64,000 nucleotides of DNA from contig NZ_CAMAPC010000010.1 of NCBI RefSeq assembly GCF_945859825.1, positions 62,001 through 126,000 of the forward strand, in the 5' to 3' direction. Positions 46,450 to 54,977 of this stretch are shown piece after piece. The position numbers and the translations under genes were made by a program. Within the stretch, counting starts at the first letter, position 1. Each line of letters starts with the position of its first letter. Origin of the DNA: Pseudoalteromonas holothuriae (GTDB lineage Bacteria; Pseudomonadota; Gammaproteobacteria; Enterobacterales; Alteromonadaceae). The notes below the pieces were generated by a model. That model saw nothing but the letters and a program-made list of their open reading frames with translations. It was not told the DNA's origin and searched no databases.

Positions 46450-47442
46450 TTACGAAAATAGTTTTTTCCTAACTACTTTTCGATACTCACTGGGTGTTTG
46501 ATTTAGTTTATTTTTAAACACTCTAGTGAGTAAACCTTGCGAATTAAAACCAACAGACATGGCAATATCTTGAATGGATAGATTGCTATTGGCTAATAAC
46601 TCTTTGGCGGTTTCAAGGCGCAAAGATTGCAAGTAGTCAGTGGCTGTTTGTCCTGTAGCGGCTTTAAAACGTCGATTAAAAGTGCGCTGGCTTAAATCGA
46701 ACTGCATAGCGACTTGGGCGAGAGATAACTCACTGGCATAGTTGTTTTTAAGCCAGAATTGAATGGCTGCTACTTGCTCATCTGGGTGCGTATCAACGGC
46801 ACCTTCTAAATATCTTTGCTCTTCATAGGGTTTGCGAATTTCATGAGAAAAGTTTTGTTGCACATGATTGGCTGCCGCACTGCCGTATAGCAGCGAAATA
46901 AGATGAACAATAACGTCTGCCAGAGCATTTAGGCTTGCTACAGTATAAATGCGTTCAGATTGGGTGATGAAAAAATCGGGTTTTAAATCAACTTTTGGGT
47001 AGCTACGACTAAACTGTTCAGCGTAATGCCAATGAGTGGTTGCAGGGTGTCCGTCCAACAACCCTGATTCGGCTAAAAAACAGACGCCCGTACCTACACC
47101 AATGACGGTACCGCCATTTTGCCAACTGGTCATTAACTCATTGGTCAAATGAGGGTTTTTATGAATAACGGGTCTTGGGTTACGCCAAATACTTGGTACA
47201 ATCACATAATCTTGTTGTGCAATTTCACTTAGCTCTCCCGAGGGTTGTAATCGAATGCCCAGCTCGTTATCAATCTCATGTTCCGCACTACTTAGCCAAG
47301 AGAGTTTTAAAGGTCTAAAACCTTTCCCTAAATGCCGCTTAGCATGCGCTTCACCAGCTCGTAACATTTCCGCTGGTAAAGTGACACTGGTAAATAACAT
47401 ATGCTCATAAAGGATAAAAGCGACGTGAATAGGTTGGCTCAT
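46450..47442 (-). CDS. GlxA-family transcriptional regulator (DJ-1/PfpI plus AraC domains)
   Basis: This is a 330-residue regulator. The N-terminal half (IHVAFILYEHMLFTSVTLPA, GTVIGVGTGVCFLAESGLLD) is a DJ-1/PfpI-like, class I amidotransferase fold that senses ligands. The C-terminal part is an AraC helix-turn-helix pair (LSLAQVAMQFDLSQRTFNRR and LSIQDIAMSVGFNSQGLLTR). GlxA-type proteins often control catabolism of amino acids or quaternary amines; the target here is unknown. It is divergent from fabY with 116 bp between them, and convergent with the bkd operon. Confidence 0.9.
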   Translation of the reverse strand: MSQPIHVAFILYEHMLFTSVTLPAEMLRAGEAHAKRHLGKGFRPLKLSWLSSAEHEIDNELGIRLQPSGELSEIAQQDYVIVPSIWRNPRPVIHKNPHLTNELMTSWQNGGTVIGVGTGVCFLAESGLLDGHPATTHWHYAEQFSRSYPKVDLKPDFFITQSERIYTVASLNALADVIVHLISLLYGSAAANHVQQNFSHEIRKPYEEQRYLEGAVDTHPDEQVAAIQFWLKNNYASELSLAQVAMQFDLSQRTFNRRFKAATGQTATDYLQSLRLETAKELLANSNLSIQDIAMSVGFNSQGLLTRVFKNKLNQTPSEYRKVVRKKLFS

Positions 47443-47500
47443 CTGGTCAGACCACCTTGTTTTGGCTAATTAGTAATGTTATATGTCTAATTTTGCATTA

Positions 47501-47506
47501 TATAAT
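47501..47506 (+). promoter_or_regulatory. Candidate -10 box for fabY
   Basis: TATAAT at 47501-47506 lies 52 bp before the fabY ATG in the intergenic gap. The -35 region is poor, so this is tentative. Confidence 0.35.
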
Positions 47507-47558
47507 TTCTAAGTTCCAACTAAAATCAACACATATTTAGCTATATAGAATAATTCGC

Positions 47559-49460
47559 ATGACAGCATTACCTATTATTGTTGGTATGGGGGGCATTAAC
47601 GCCGCTGGGCGTACTTCATTCCACCAAGGATTCCGTCGTATTGTATTAGATAAGTTGACACAAAAAGCTAGGCAAGAAACGTTTTTAGGCCTCGCCACAC
47701 TAATGAATTTGGTTAGTTATCAAGGTGGTCAGCTTATTGTAAATAAAGATGGCACCGTCATTACGGCTGACCAGATAGAAATACGATTGGGTGAGCAAAT
47801 AAAAGCGGGTACGTTAATTCGTAAAATTGAAAAAAACCATTTTGATGTTGACGCAACGCATTGGCAGCAAAAACTGACAATAAAAAGCAGTGATTCAGCT
47901 GGCTTACGTTTTCAATGTAAAAAGCGTGATTTACCCACTCCAGTGCCCGCGAGTTGGCAGGTAACTGACATTGAGAGTAAATTGGTTTCTGTTTTAGTCC
48001 CTGAGCAACTTGAAGTAAAGCACGATAGTTACAGAGATAACCCTATTAAAGCTGCAGGCCAGTTCCCAAGTGGTTTTGAGCCCGGGAAAATGTACAACAG
48101 CCGTTATCAACCTAGAGGTTTACAAGCTACTATTTTTGCTGCAACAGATGCAGTGCGCTCAACTGGACTTGAGTGGCAGCAAGTGATGAATAGCGTAAAA
48201 CCAGATCAAATTGGTACTTATTCAGCCTCAATTGCAGGGCAAATGAGTGATGAAGGCTTTGGTGGCTTAATTCGAGCGCGCATGAAAGGTGAGCGGGTAA
48301 GTACTAAACAACTCGCGCTAGGCTTAAATACGATGTCGACTGATTTTATTAATGCTTACGTAACGGGAAGTGTGGGCACAACTTTCACTACATCAGGTGC
48401 ATGCGCCACTTTTTTATATAACCTGCGCGCTGCGGTGAATGATATTCAAGCTGGCCGCACGCGCGTTGCAATTGTGGCAAGCGTTGAGTGTGCTTTAACA
48501 CCTGAAGTAATTGAGGGCTTTGGTACTATGGGTGCGCTTGCTAATGAAGAAGGTCTGAAAAAATTAGATAACAGTGATCATGTAGATTATCGACGTACCA
48601 GTCGTCCATTTGGTGAAAACTGTGGCTTTACCATTGGGGAGGGCGCACAAGTCGCTATTTTGATGGATGATGAACTAGCTTTAGCTATGGGCGCTCAAAT
48701 TATGGGCTCTGTTGTTGATGTGTTTGTTAATGCTGATGGCGTGAAAAAGTCAATTACGGCACCGGGCCCGGGTAATTATATAACAATGGCAAAATCGGTG
48801 GCTTTAGCAGAGCAGATTGCAGGTACTGAGGCGCTGCGAGAACGTAGTTTTATTTTGGCTCACGGCTCAAGTACGCCTCAAAATCGCGTAACCGAATCGT
48901 TAATTTATCATAAAGTTGCAGAAGCTTTTTCTATAAATGGCTGGAAAATCGCTGCACCAAAAGCCTATGTAGGACACACCATAGCGCCTGCCAGTGGTGA
49001 CCAGCTAGCCATGGCACTTGGGGTGTTTAGCCACAATATAATGCCAGGGGTGACTACGATAGATAAAGTAGCTGATGATGTGTATAACGAGTATCTAGAT
49101 ATTCGCACAGAGCATTATGAGTGCCAAGATATGGACATTGCATTTATTAATTCAAAAGGTTTTGGTGGTAATAATGCCACTGCGACCGTTTTTTCGCCTA
49201 AACAAACGATGCGCTTGTTGGCTAAACGCTACAGCGATGACTTATTTACCGATTACAACAGCAAACTAGAGTGTACTGTACAAGCTCAGTTACGTTATCA
49301 ACACGCTGCAGACTTAGGGCAATATGAGCTAATTTATCGCTTTGGCGAAGGGCAAATTGATGAGTCAGAATTGCTGATTGATAAAGAGTCACTCACCATC
49401 CCCGGGTTTGATAATAAGATCACCTTGACTGAAAATAATCAGTATACCGATTTAAGCTAA
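47559..49460 (+). CDS. fabY: Beta-ketoacyl-ACP synthase, FabY family
   Basis: This is a 633-residue ketosynthase with a long N-terminal extension, matching Pseudomonas aeruginosa FabY (about 634 residues) as I remember it: LPIIVGMGGINAAGRTSFHQ at the start and GQFPSGFEPGKMYNSRYQPR before the core. The thiolase-fold triad is C282 (TTSGACATFLYNL), H435 (LAHGSSTPQNR) and H473 (YVGHTIAPASGDQ). In P. aeruginosa FabY can start fatty acid chains by condensing acetyl-CoA with malonyl-ACP, replacing FabH. Primer preference here is unknown. It is a single gene ending at a strong terminator. Confidence 0.9.
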   Translation: MTALPIIVGMGGINAAGRTSFHQGFRRIVLDKLTQKARQETFLGLATLMNLVSYQGGQLIVNKDGTVITADQIEIRLGEQIKAGTLIRKIEKNHFDVDATHWQQKLTIKSSDSAGLRFQCKKRDLPTPVPASWQVTDIESKLVSVLVPEQLEVKHDSYRDNPIKAAGQFPSGFEPGKMYNSRYQPRGLQATIFAATDAVRSTGLEWQQVMNSVKPDQIGTYSASIAGQMSDEGFGGLIRARMKGERVSTKQLALGLNTMSTDFINAYVTGSVGTTFTTSGACATFLYNLRAAVNDIQAGRTRVAIVASVECALTPEVIEGFGTMGALANEEGLKKLDNSDHVDYRRTSRPFGENCGFTIGEGAQVAILMDDELALAMGAQIMGSVVDVFVNADGVKKSITAPGPGNYITMAKSVALAEQIAGTEALRERSFILAHGSSTPQNRVTESLIYHKVAEAFSINGWKIAAPKAYVGHTIAPASGDQLAMALGVFSHNIMPGVTTIDKVADDVYNEYLDIRTEHYECQDMDIAFINSKGFGGNNATATVFSPKQTMRLLAKRYSDDLFTDYNSKLECTVQAQLRYQHAADLGQYELIYRFGEGQIDESELLIDKESLTIPGFDNKITLTENNQYTDLS

Positions 49461-49481
49461 AGAAGAATTGTTAAGCAAAGC

Positions 49482-49507
49482 AAGGCGCTCAGGATGAGCG
49501 CCTTTTT
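49482..49507 (+). terminator. Rho-independent terminator of fabY
   Basis: AAGGCGCTC (49482-49490) with loop AGGAT and GAGCGCCTT run into five T residues at 49503-49507. Confidence 0.92.
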
Positions 49508-50305
49508 GTTGTACCTATAAGCTTTATAATGCATTAACTGGCATCTTTAATTGCGATTGAACGTATTAGGGTTGGGTTATAGCTTTCTCTTACTTAGCGT
49601 ACATCTGCTTATTCGATAGCGCATAAATTCCACTAACGTTTAACTTTTGTACATGAAAGCGATGATTTATAAATAAAAATCCAGTCTCCATTTACTTTTT
49701 TATATGAAGCCCTACACTAGTAAAGGAAAGCTAGAGACGCAGTTGAGTGTTGTATTGATTGATTATCAAGGCAATAAACAAGCTGATATACAACAGCTTG
49801 GTTGGTTTATCTTAATTACAATTATTTAAGGCGTGATATTAATTTTATTAGAACATTGATCATTTTGGCGAGTTAGATGAGTCATTAACTGCGTTATAAA
49901 TTACGCATGTAGAATAACTACATGGCGAAATTTTGCCTAGTTACCAAGCCATTTATCCATCGCAACATCTGATCATTTATTTAATGCAATTGATATAATA
50001 TTGTCATTGTAACTAACATAAACCCATCATTTACCCTTCAGTTCAAAAAAGCGTAGTTAATAAACTAGCTGGTAGTTTAACTGTAGTGATGTAACACATT
50101 GATACAACAACTTAGATGAATTTTTATTTCTTTTAGTGGTCGGGAATTAATGCTCGGGAATAAATTTTACACACCTAAGCTACAACTGAGTTTTACGAGT
50201 GACTTACCAAGCTAACTTAGTCTTATCAGCACTTTTAGTGTGCTGTGAAGAAAGTAACGGTACAAATGGTTTGGTGTCGTATCACAATCAAAAAAAGAGG
50301 ATATC
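49508..50305. other. Long intergenic region before the BCCT gene
   Basis: About 800 bp carry no supported gene. It holds an inverted repeat at 49778-49803, repeat copy C (49844-49998), and a short direct repeat (TCGGGAATTAA at 50140-50150, TCGGGAATAAA at 50154-50164) about 150 bp before the BCCT start that could be an activator site. The open frame at 50199-50414 overlaps BCCT and looks spurious. Confidence 0.6.
49844..49998 (-). repeat. Dispersed intergenic repeat, copy C (inverted)
   Basis: Its reverse complement aligns with copies A and B: TGCATTAAATAAATGATCAG, a GATAAATGGCTTGGTAAC segment, ATGTAGTTATTCTACAT (a 6-bp stem-loop) and AAAATGATCAATGTT are shared or nearly so. It has about 15-20 extra bases after the stem-loop relative to copy A. 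It faces copy B across the BCCT gene. Confidence 0.75.
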
Positions 50306-51886
50306 ATGGGTAATAACCACGATAAGTACAGTATCGACAATACTGACTATACGGTCGGACAAGATAACGTTCAAAAATGGGGTTTTGATGTACATAATCC
50401 AGTGTTTGGTGTGAGCGCAGGTTTAATCTTAGCCTTTTTAGTTGCCATTTTGCTTGTTGATTCTGAGGTAGCTAAAGCGACTTTAGATGGCATAAAGTGG
50501 GATATTATAGGTACATTTGACGCACTATTTATGTGGTCAGCCAATTTATTTGTGGTTTTTTGTCTGGTGTTGGTTATATCACCTTTTGGTAAAATACGCC
50601 TCGGTGGGGCCGATGCAAAACCTAGCTACTCTACTTTGTCTTGGCTAGCTATGTTATTTGCTGCTGGAATGGGTATTGGCTTAATGTTTTGGGGGGTTGC
50701 TGAACCTGTAGCTTATTACACTGGTTGGTATGAAACGCCATTGGGCGTTACTGCAAATACGCCTGAAGCAGCAAAAGTGGCAATGGGTGCAACCATGTAC
50801 CATTGGGGTTTACACCCTTGGGCTATCTACGCGATAGTGGCATTATCACTGGCCTTTTTTGCATACAATAAGGGACTACCGTTATCAATTCGTTCAATTT
50901 TTTATCCTATATTAGGTGATAGAGCTTGGGGCTGGCCAGGTCATATTATTGATATATTGGCGGTGCTCGCAACGCTATTTGGTCTTGCAACGTCATTAGG
51001 TTTAGGCGCACAACAAGCTGGCGCTGGTATTGAGCATGTTTTTGGTATTGAATCGGGACTTGGTTTGCAAGTAGGTGTTATTGCGGGTGTGACCGCTTTG
51101 GCGATTATATCTGTCGTACGTGGCATAGATGGAGGTGTTAAGCTGCTGAGTAATGCAAATATGCTCATTGCATTTGCACTACTATTATTTGTTTGTATCG
51201 CTGGTTTTGCGGTGGCGCTTGGGAATGTGCCGACTACTTTGATGGGGTATGTAGAAAATATCATTCCATTGAGTAACCCACATAATCGAGAGGATGAAGC
51301 TTGGTTTCAAGGTTGGACCGTATTTTATTGGGCTTGGTGGATTTCTTGGTCACCGTTCGTAGGCATGTTCATTGCGCGTGTTTCTGAAGGACGTACTATT
51401 AGAGAGTTTATTATTGCAGTGTTACTGATCCCAACTTTGGTAACTGTACTTTGGATGTCGATTTATGGTGGGTTGGCTATCGATCAAGTTAAAAATGGTA
51501 TTGGTGCGTTAGGCAGTGATGGTTTAACTGAAGTGCCATTAGCTATGTTCCAAATGTTTGAAAATTTACCTATGAGTGAATTGTTATCAGTTGTTGCGAT
51601 TTTACTGGTATTGGTATTCTTCATTACCTCTTCTGATTCGGGCTCTTTGGTTATAGATAGTATTACAGCGGGTGGTAAAATTGATGCGCCTGTACCACAG
51701 CGTATTTTTTGGGCAAGTGTTGAAGGTACAATTGCAGCGGCGTTGCTTTGGATAGGTGGTAAAGAAGCTATAGAGGCACTACAAGCAGGTGCCATATCTA
51801 CCGGTTTACCATTTACTTTTGTGCTATTGCTCATGTGTGTTAGTTTGATATTGGGATTAAGAACAGAGCCTAAAAGTAGCTATTAA
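50306..51886 (+). CDS. BCCT-family betaine/choline/carnitine transporter
   Basis: This is a 526-residue inner-membrane symporter for quaternary ammonium or sulfonium compounds, often used for osmoprotection. It has about 12 helices. The family signatures are GMGIGLMFWGVAEP (Na+/substrate region), WGLHPWAIYAIVALSLAF and the strongly conserved YWAWWISWSPFVGMFIAR followed by SEGRTIREF. The short C-terminal tail lacks the long osmosensing extension of BetP-type members. Substrate choice (betaine, choline, DMSP) cannot be told. It is flanked by inverted copies of the dispersed repeat. Confidence 0.94.
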   Translation: MGNNHDKYSIDNTDYTVGQDNVQKWGFDVHNPVFGVSAGLILAFLVAILLVDSEVAKATLDGIKWDIIGTFDALFMWSANLFVVFCLVLVISPFGKIRLGGADAKPSYSTLSWLAMLFAAGMGIGLMFWGVAEPVAYYTGWYETPLGVTANTPEAAKVAMGATMYHWGLHPWAIYAIVALSLAFFAYNKGLPLSIRSIFYPILGDRAWGWPGHIIDILAVLATLFGLATSLGLGAQQAGAGIEHVFGIESGLGLQVGVIAGVTALAIISVVRGIDGGVKLLSNANMLIAFALLLFVCIAGFAVALGNVPTTLMGYVENIIPLSNPHNREDEAWFQGWTVFYWAWWISWSPFVGMFIARVSEGRTIREFIIAVLLIPTLVTVLWMSIYGGLAIDQVKNGIGALGSDGLTEVPLAMFQMFENLPMSELLSVVAILLVLVFFITSSDSGSLVIDSITAGGKIDAPVPQRIFWASVEGTIAAALLWIGGKEAIEALQAGAISTGLPFTFVLLLMCVSLILGLRTEPKSSY

Positions 51887-51910
51887 ATTTACATAGAGTT
51901 TTTGTGTAAA

Positions 51911-51938
51911 AAAGCGAAACTTCAGGTTTCGCTTTTTT
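51911..51938 (+). terminator. Rho-independent terminator of the BCCT gene
   Basis: AAAGCGAAAC (51911-51920), loop TTCAG and GTTTCGCTTT run into six T residues ending at 51938. A-rich bases before and T-rich bases after make it usable on both strands. Confidence 0.92.
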
Positions 51939-51952
51939 GTATGTTTTTTATG

Positions 51953-52093
51953 TCAACTACATCAAATAAATGATCAAATATTGCCATAGATAAATGCTTT
52001 AGTAACAAGACAAAAATTCCAGTATGTAGTTATTACACACATGAGTCATTTAGCGAGCTAGAATGATCAATATTTTAATAAAGCGGTTATCAG
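51953..52093 (+). repeat. Dispersed intergenic repeat, copy B
   Basis: It aligns base for base with copy A in blocks: CATCAAATAAATGATCAAAT, a GATAAATGCTTTAGTAAC segment, TATGTAGTTATTAC, CATGAGTCATTTAGC and GAATGATCAATATTTTAAT. It begins 15 nt after the BCCT terminator and ends at the stop codon of the exonuclease gene. Confidence 0.75.
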
Positions 52094-52795
52094 TTAGCGC
52101 CATAGATCTTTTATCATGGTTGCAGGGTCTAAACAATATTGTGACTGAGCTTGCAATAGTTCTGCAGTTGCCAATGCATCAGACAGCGCATGATGGGGTT
52201 GATAATAGGGAAGGCCATAACGTTTTCTACAATCAGCCAACCGAAGCGATGGTATCGCTTTGTTGGTAAGTTTATCAAGCCAGCTTCTTTGCTTATTTAT
52301 CGCTGTTTTTTCTACTTCCATAGTATCGATGACCGGGAATTCAATTCCCTCTCTTAATCTTGCCATTAACGCAGCATGAAAAAATGATTTTTCCATAAAC
52401 TGATAATGTACCACGATAACTTTACCTGTTATCGCCGCTAATATTTCCTCTAAAACAATTGTTAAATCAGGCGCTTGCTCAATTTGAGAATGCGTAATTC
52501 GGTGTAATGTTACGGACTCTTCAGCTAATATACAGCTTGGTTTAACTAACCAGTGCTTTGCCTGAGCACAACAGATCCTACTTAAGTTGAAAGGAACAAT
52601 ACCCACGCTGACTATGTCATCTTTATTTGGGTTTAACCCTGTAGTTTCAAAGTCAAGGGCAACAAAGTTACTTTGTGCTAACGTGCCAAAAGGGTCTACT
52701 ACACCTTGTTGATAAAACGCTTTTAAGCGAGTGTCTTTTGATGTTTGTGCTAATCGCCGAAAACGACTTTGCCACGAAATGATATTACCCTGCAT
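52094..52795 (-). CDS. 3'-5' exonuclease, DnaQ/DEDDh-like
   Basis: This is a 233-residue exonuclease-domain protein. Motif ExoI is VALDFETTGLNPNKDDIVSV, ExoII lies in VIVVHYQFMEKSFFHAAL, and ExoIII is HHALSDALATAELLQAQ. It resembles PolC/DnaQ epsilon-type proteins encoded beside cNMP/CBS/DUF294 genes in many proteobacteria, and the same pair occurs here (the partner ends 37 nt upstream). Substrate may be a nucleic acid or small oligonucleotide. Its stop codon abuts repeat copy B. Confidence 0.88.
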   Translation of the reverse strand: MQGNIISWQSRFRRLAQTSKDTRLKAFYQQGVVDPFGTLAQSNFVALDFETTGLNPNKDDIVSVGIVPFNLSRICCAQAKHWLVKPSCILAEESVTLHRITHSQIEQAPDLTIVLEEILAAITGKVIVVHYQFMEKSFFHAALMARLREGIEFPVIDTMEVEKTAINKQRSWLDKLTNKAIPSLRLADCRKRYGLPYYQPHHALSDALATAELLQAQSQYCLDPATMIKDLWR

Positions 52796-52832
52796 AACTA
52801 GCTAAACTGTTTCATTTAAAGCAATCCTATTT

Positions 52833-54728
52833 TTACTTCATTATTGATTTGTTTTGATATCTGAATTTTAAAAAGCTTTGTGCTTTGTCTAAAACACCAA
52901 ATGCTTCTTTAAGGTTTCGTTGTTCAAACTCTGAAAGTGTTTCAGGGGATAAACTATTGTCGGGTTTTTCATTTTGTTCAATTTGCCAAGATTGATGCTT
53001 AATGCGCATAATTGCAATGTATTCAAGGGCAGCTTGCAAGTCTTGTACTTTCCCTTTCGGTAGTATGTTTGCTTCGTTGATGTCTTCAAGTCTTTCAAAT
53101 GAATTTTGTTTTCTTGAACCCACAGCTAATGCATGTACACGCACTAAATCTGATAAGGGCGCTGTACCGCGACGTTTGATATTCATAGAGCGCCGATGTT
53201 GACCATCTTGCTCTAAAACAAAGCCGTTAAAAAACCCTAAAGGTGGTGTTCTTCTTAGTGCGTTGTGCGCCATAGCGGCGAGAAAGCCGGGTGTTTTCTG
53301 CGCCTTTTTACTAATAAAGTTGGTAAGGCTTTCAGCCCATTTAACTTTGCCCCAAACGCCTTCAAGGTCAAAGAAGATAGAGCTATTCAATAGGGCCTCT
53401 GGTTTAGGGTTTTCTATCCAGTCACTGAATTGCGCTTGCCATTGGTCAAAAGTGAGGCGCCAAGCAGGGTTACTCGCCATAATTCCGCCATCGCAATAGG
53501 TATAACCACAATTAGCAAGGCCATCACAAACAAACTTGGCGAGCTGTTCAAAGTATTTTCCATGCATGTTGTACTGGTAGCTATTATCAAGTATTAATGC
53601 GTTGTCTTGATCGGTAACTATCAGCTGCTCATCACGTGCCATGGAGCCTAGTGCAATAAAACAATACGCGATAGGAGGCGGTCCCAATTTAGCTTCAGCA
53701 AGTTCGAGTAGTTTGTGTTTGAATGTTTTACCAATAATAGACATCGCTGAGCCAATCATATGCGAATTGGCATCTTCATTGACCATACGAATAAAGATAG
53801 TGCTTAAATATTTTGCGTAACTGGCAAGGTCATCAACACTTTGTTGCTCCATCAACCCTCGTACAAACAATAGACTACTTTGTGACTCATAACGTAAAAT
53901 ATCTGATAAGGTGAGCATACCAATAGGCTTACGTTTATGTACAATTGGTAAATGATGAACACTGTCTCTGAGCATTAACATCATGGCTTCAAATACATAA
54001 GCATTAGAGTCAATAATAACCACGTCGGTTGTCATAATATCAGCAACGGGCGTATCATAAGGCAACCCTTGGGCTACCACTTTATTGCGTAGATCCCTGT
54101 CACTTATTAAGCCAACCACTTGTGCATCGTCTTCTTCAGGGTCATCAACCATAGGTTTCGCAGGGTCATAGATCAAAAGAGAAGATACTTGTTCTTTAGC
54201 CATCACTTGTGCAGCTTGCTGAACGGTACTGTTGCGTTCAGCATAAACTACATCTCTTAATATTAGTTTGGTGACCTTGGCAGTGGTCATGTCATTACTG
54301 TCAGCTTGCTCAGAGACGGTCATTTTCAAGCGGGTGTTATCATCTGCTTCGAAATAGTCGGCAAAAAACTCAAAATTATTACAATATTCATCAAAAATGC
54401 CGACAGGTATACAATAAACTAAGGTATCTTCGAGTGTATTTGCGCCAAATCGTACTTTTCGATTCATCAGCAAGCCTCGGTGGCCAAAAATACCACCAGT
54501 TGAGATACGATGATATAACTCGCCTGAACGACGAAGTAATTCTACAGAGCCTGAGCGAATTACATATAGATAGTTGATTTGCTGTTCGTACTCAAATATT
54601 TGGCTTCCACAGCGGTAATAGCTCACTTCTACGTTACTTGCAAGGGTGTTTAGTGCATCTGATGGTAAGTCAGAAAATGGAGCATATGCTTCCAAGAAAT
54701 TGGCAACTTCCTGATGTTCGACTTCCAT
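52833..54728 (-). CDS. cNMP-binding/CBS/DUF294 nucleotidyltransferase-like signalling protein
   Basis: This is a 631-residue multidomain cytoplasmic protein. Residues about 10-140 form a cyclic-nucleotide-binding fold (YVIRSGSVELLRRSGEL, ISTGGIFGHRGLLM). A CBS pair follows at about 155-285 (QVVGLISDRDLRNKVV, HLPIVHKRKPIGMLTLSDIL). A DUF294 nucleotidyltransferase-like domain carries GSMARDEQLIVTDQDNALIL, with Gly-Ser and the DxD metal pair intact, and a DUF294 C-terminal domain ends the protein. Similar proteins are often next to acetate or solute symporters and an exonuclease. The adjacent transporter here is a BCCT, on the opposite strand. The biochemical role is not established. Confidence 0.9.
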   Translation of the reverse strand: MEVEHQEVANFLEAYAPFSDLPSDALNTLASNVEVSYYRCGSQIFEYEQQINYLYVIRSGSVELLRRSGELYHRISTGGIFGHRGLLMNRKVRFGANTLEDTLVYCIPVGIFDEYCNNFEFFADYFEADDNTRLKMTVSEQADSNDMTTAKVTKLILRDVVYAERNSTVQQAAQVMAKEQVSSLLIYDPAKPMVDDPEEDDAQVVGLISDRDLRNKVVAQGLPYDTPVADIMTTDVVIIDSNAYVFEAMMLMLRDSVHHLPIVHKRKPIGMLTLSDILRYESQSSLLFVRGLMEQQSVDDLASYAKYLSTIFIRMVNEDANSHMIGSAMSIIGKTFKHKLLELAEAKLGPPPIAYCFIALGSMARDEQLIVTDQDNALILDNSYQYNMHGKYFEQLAKFVCDGLANCGYTYCDGGIMASNPAWRLTFDQWQAQFSDWIENPKPEALLNSSIFFDLEGVWGKVKWAESLTNFISKKAQKTPGFLAAMAHNALRRTPPLGFFNGFVLEQDGQHRRSMNIKRRGTAPLSDLVRVHALAVGSRKQNSFERLEDINEANILPKGKVQDLQAALEYIAIMRIKHQSWQIEQNEKPDNSLSPETLSEFEQRNLKEAFGVLDKAQSFLKFRYQNKSIMK

Positions 54729-54933
54729 GGTTTGCCTTGATATAAAAAGAGAATTAACCTTATTGTGGGAGACAGTAAGCTAATTTGCAATGATAATTAC
54801 TTGCTACTAAACACTTTTTATAAGTTTTGTGTGGGAAGAATAAGCATAGCTGTAAAACTAATTGAAACCATTAAAGTGCTCAACGCTTGCATGCCACTTT
54901 AACTTACATATTCTGTAAATTACTAACTTTAGG

Positions 54934-54967
54934 GAATATAAGGCTTGTTTAAATAAGCCTTATATTC
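54934..54967 (-). terminator. Hairpin after frmB
   Basis: A 13-bp arm GAATATAAGGCTT (54934-54946) is complementary to 54955-54967 around an 8-nt AT loop. It lies 10 nt past the frmB stop. The minus strand continues CCTAAAG rather than a T-run, so termination may be partial or need Rho. Confidence 0.5.
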
Positions 54968-54977
54968 TGTGGATTGT

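Noticed and set aside
50199..50414. 71-codon frame upstream of and overlapping the BCCT gene
   Set aside because: It overlaps a secure gene in another frame, has a non-ATG start and no protein-like pattern.
54788..54806. AATGATAAT core resembling a Fur box upstream of the cNMP/CBS gene
   Set aside because: Only about 12 of 19 positions agree with the Fur consensus and the flanks do not form a dyad.
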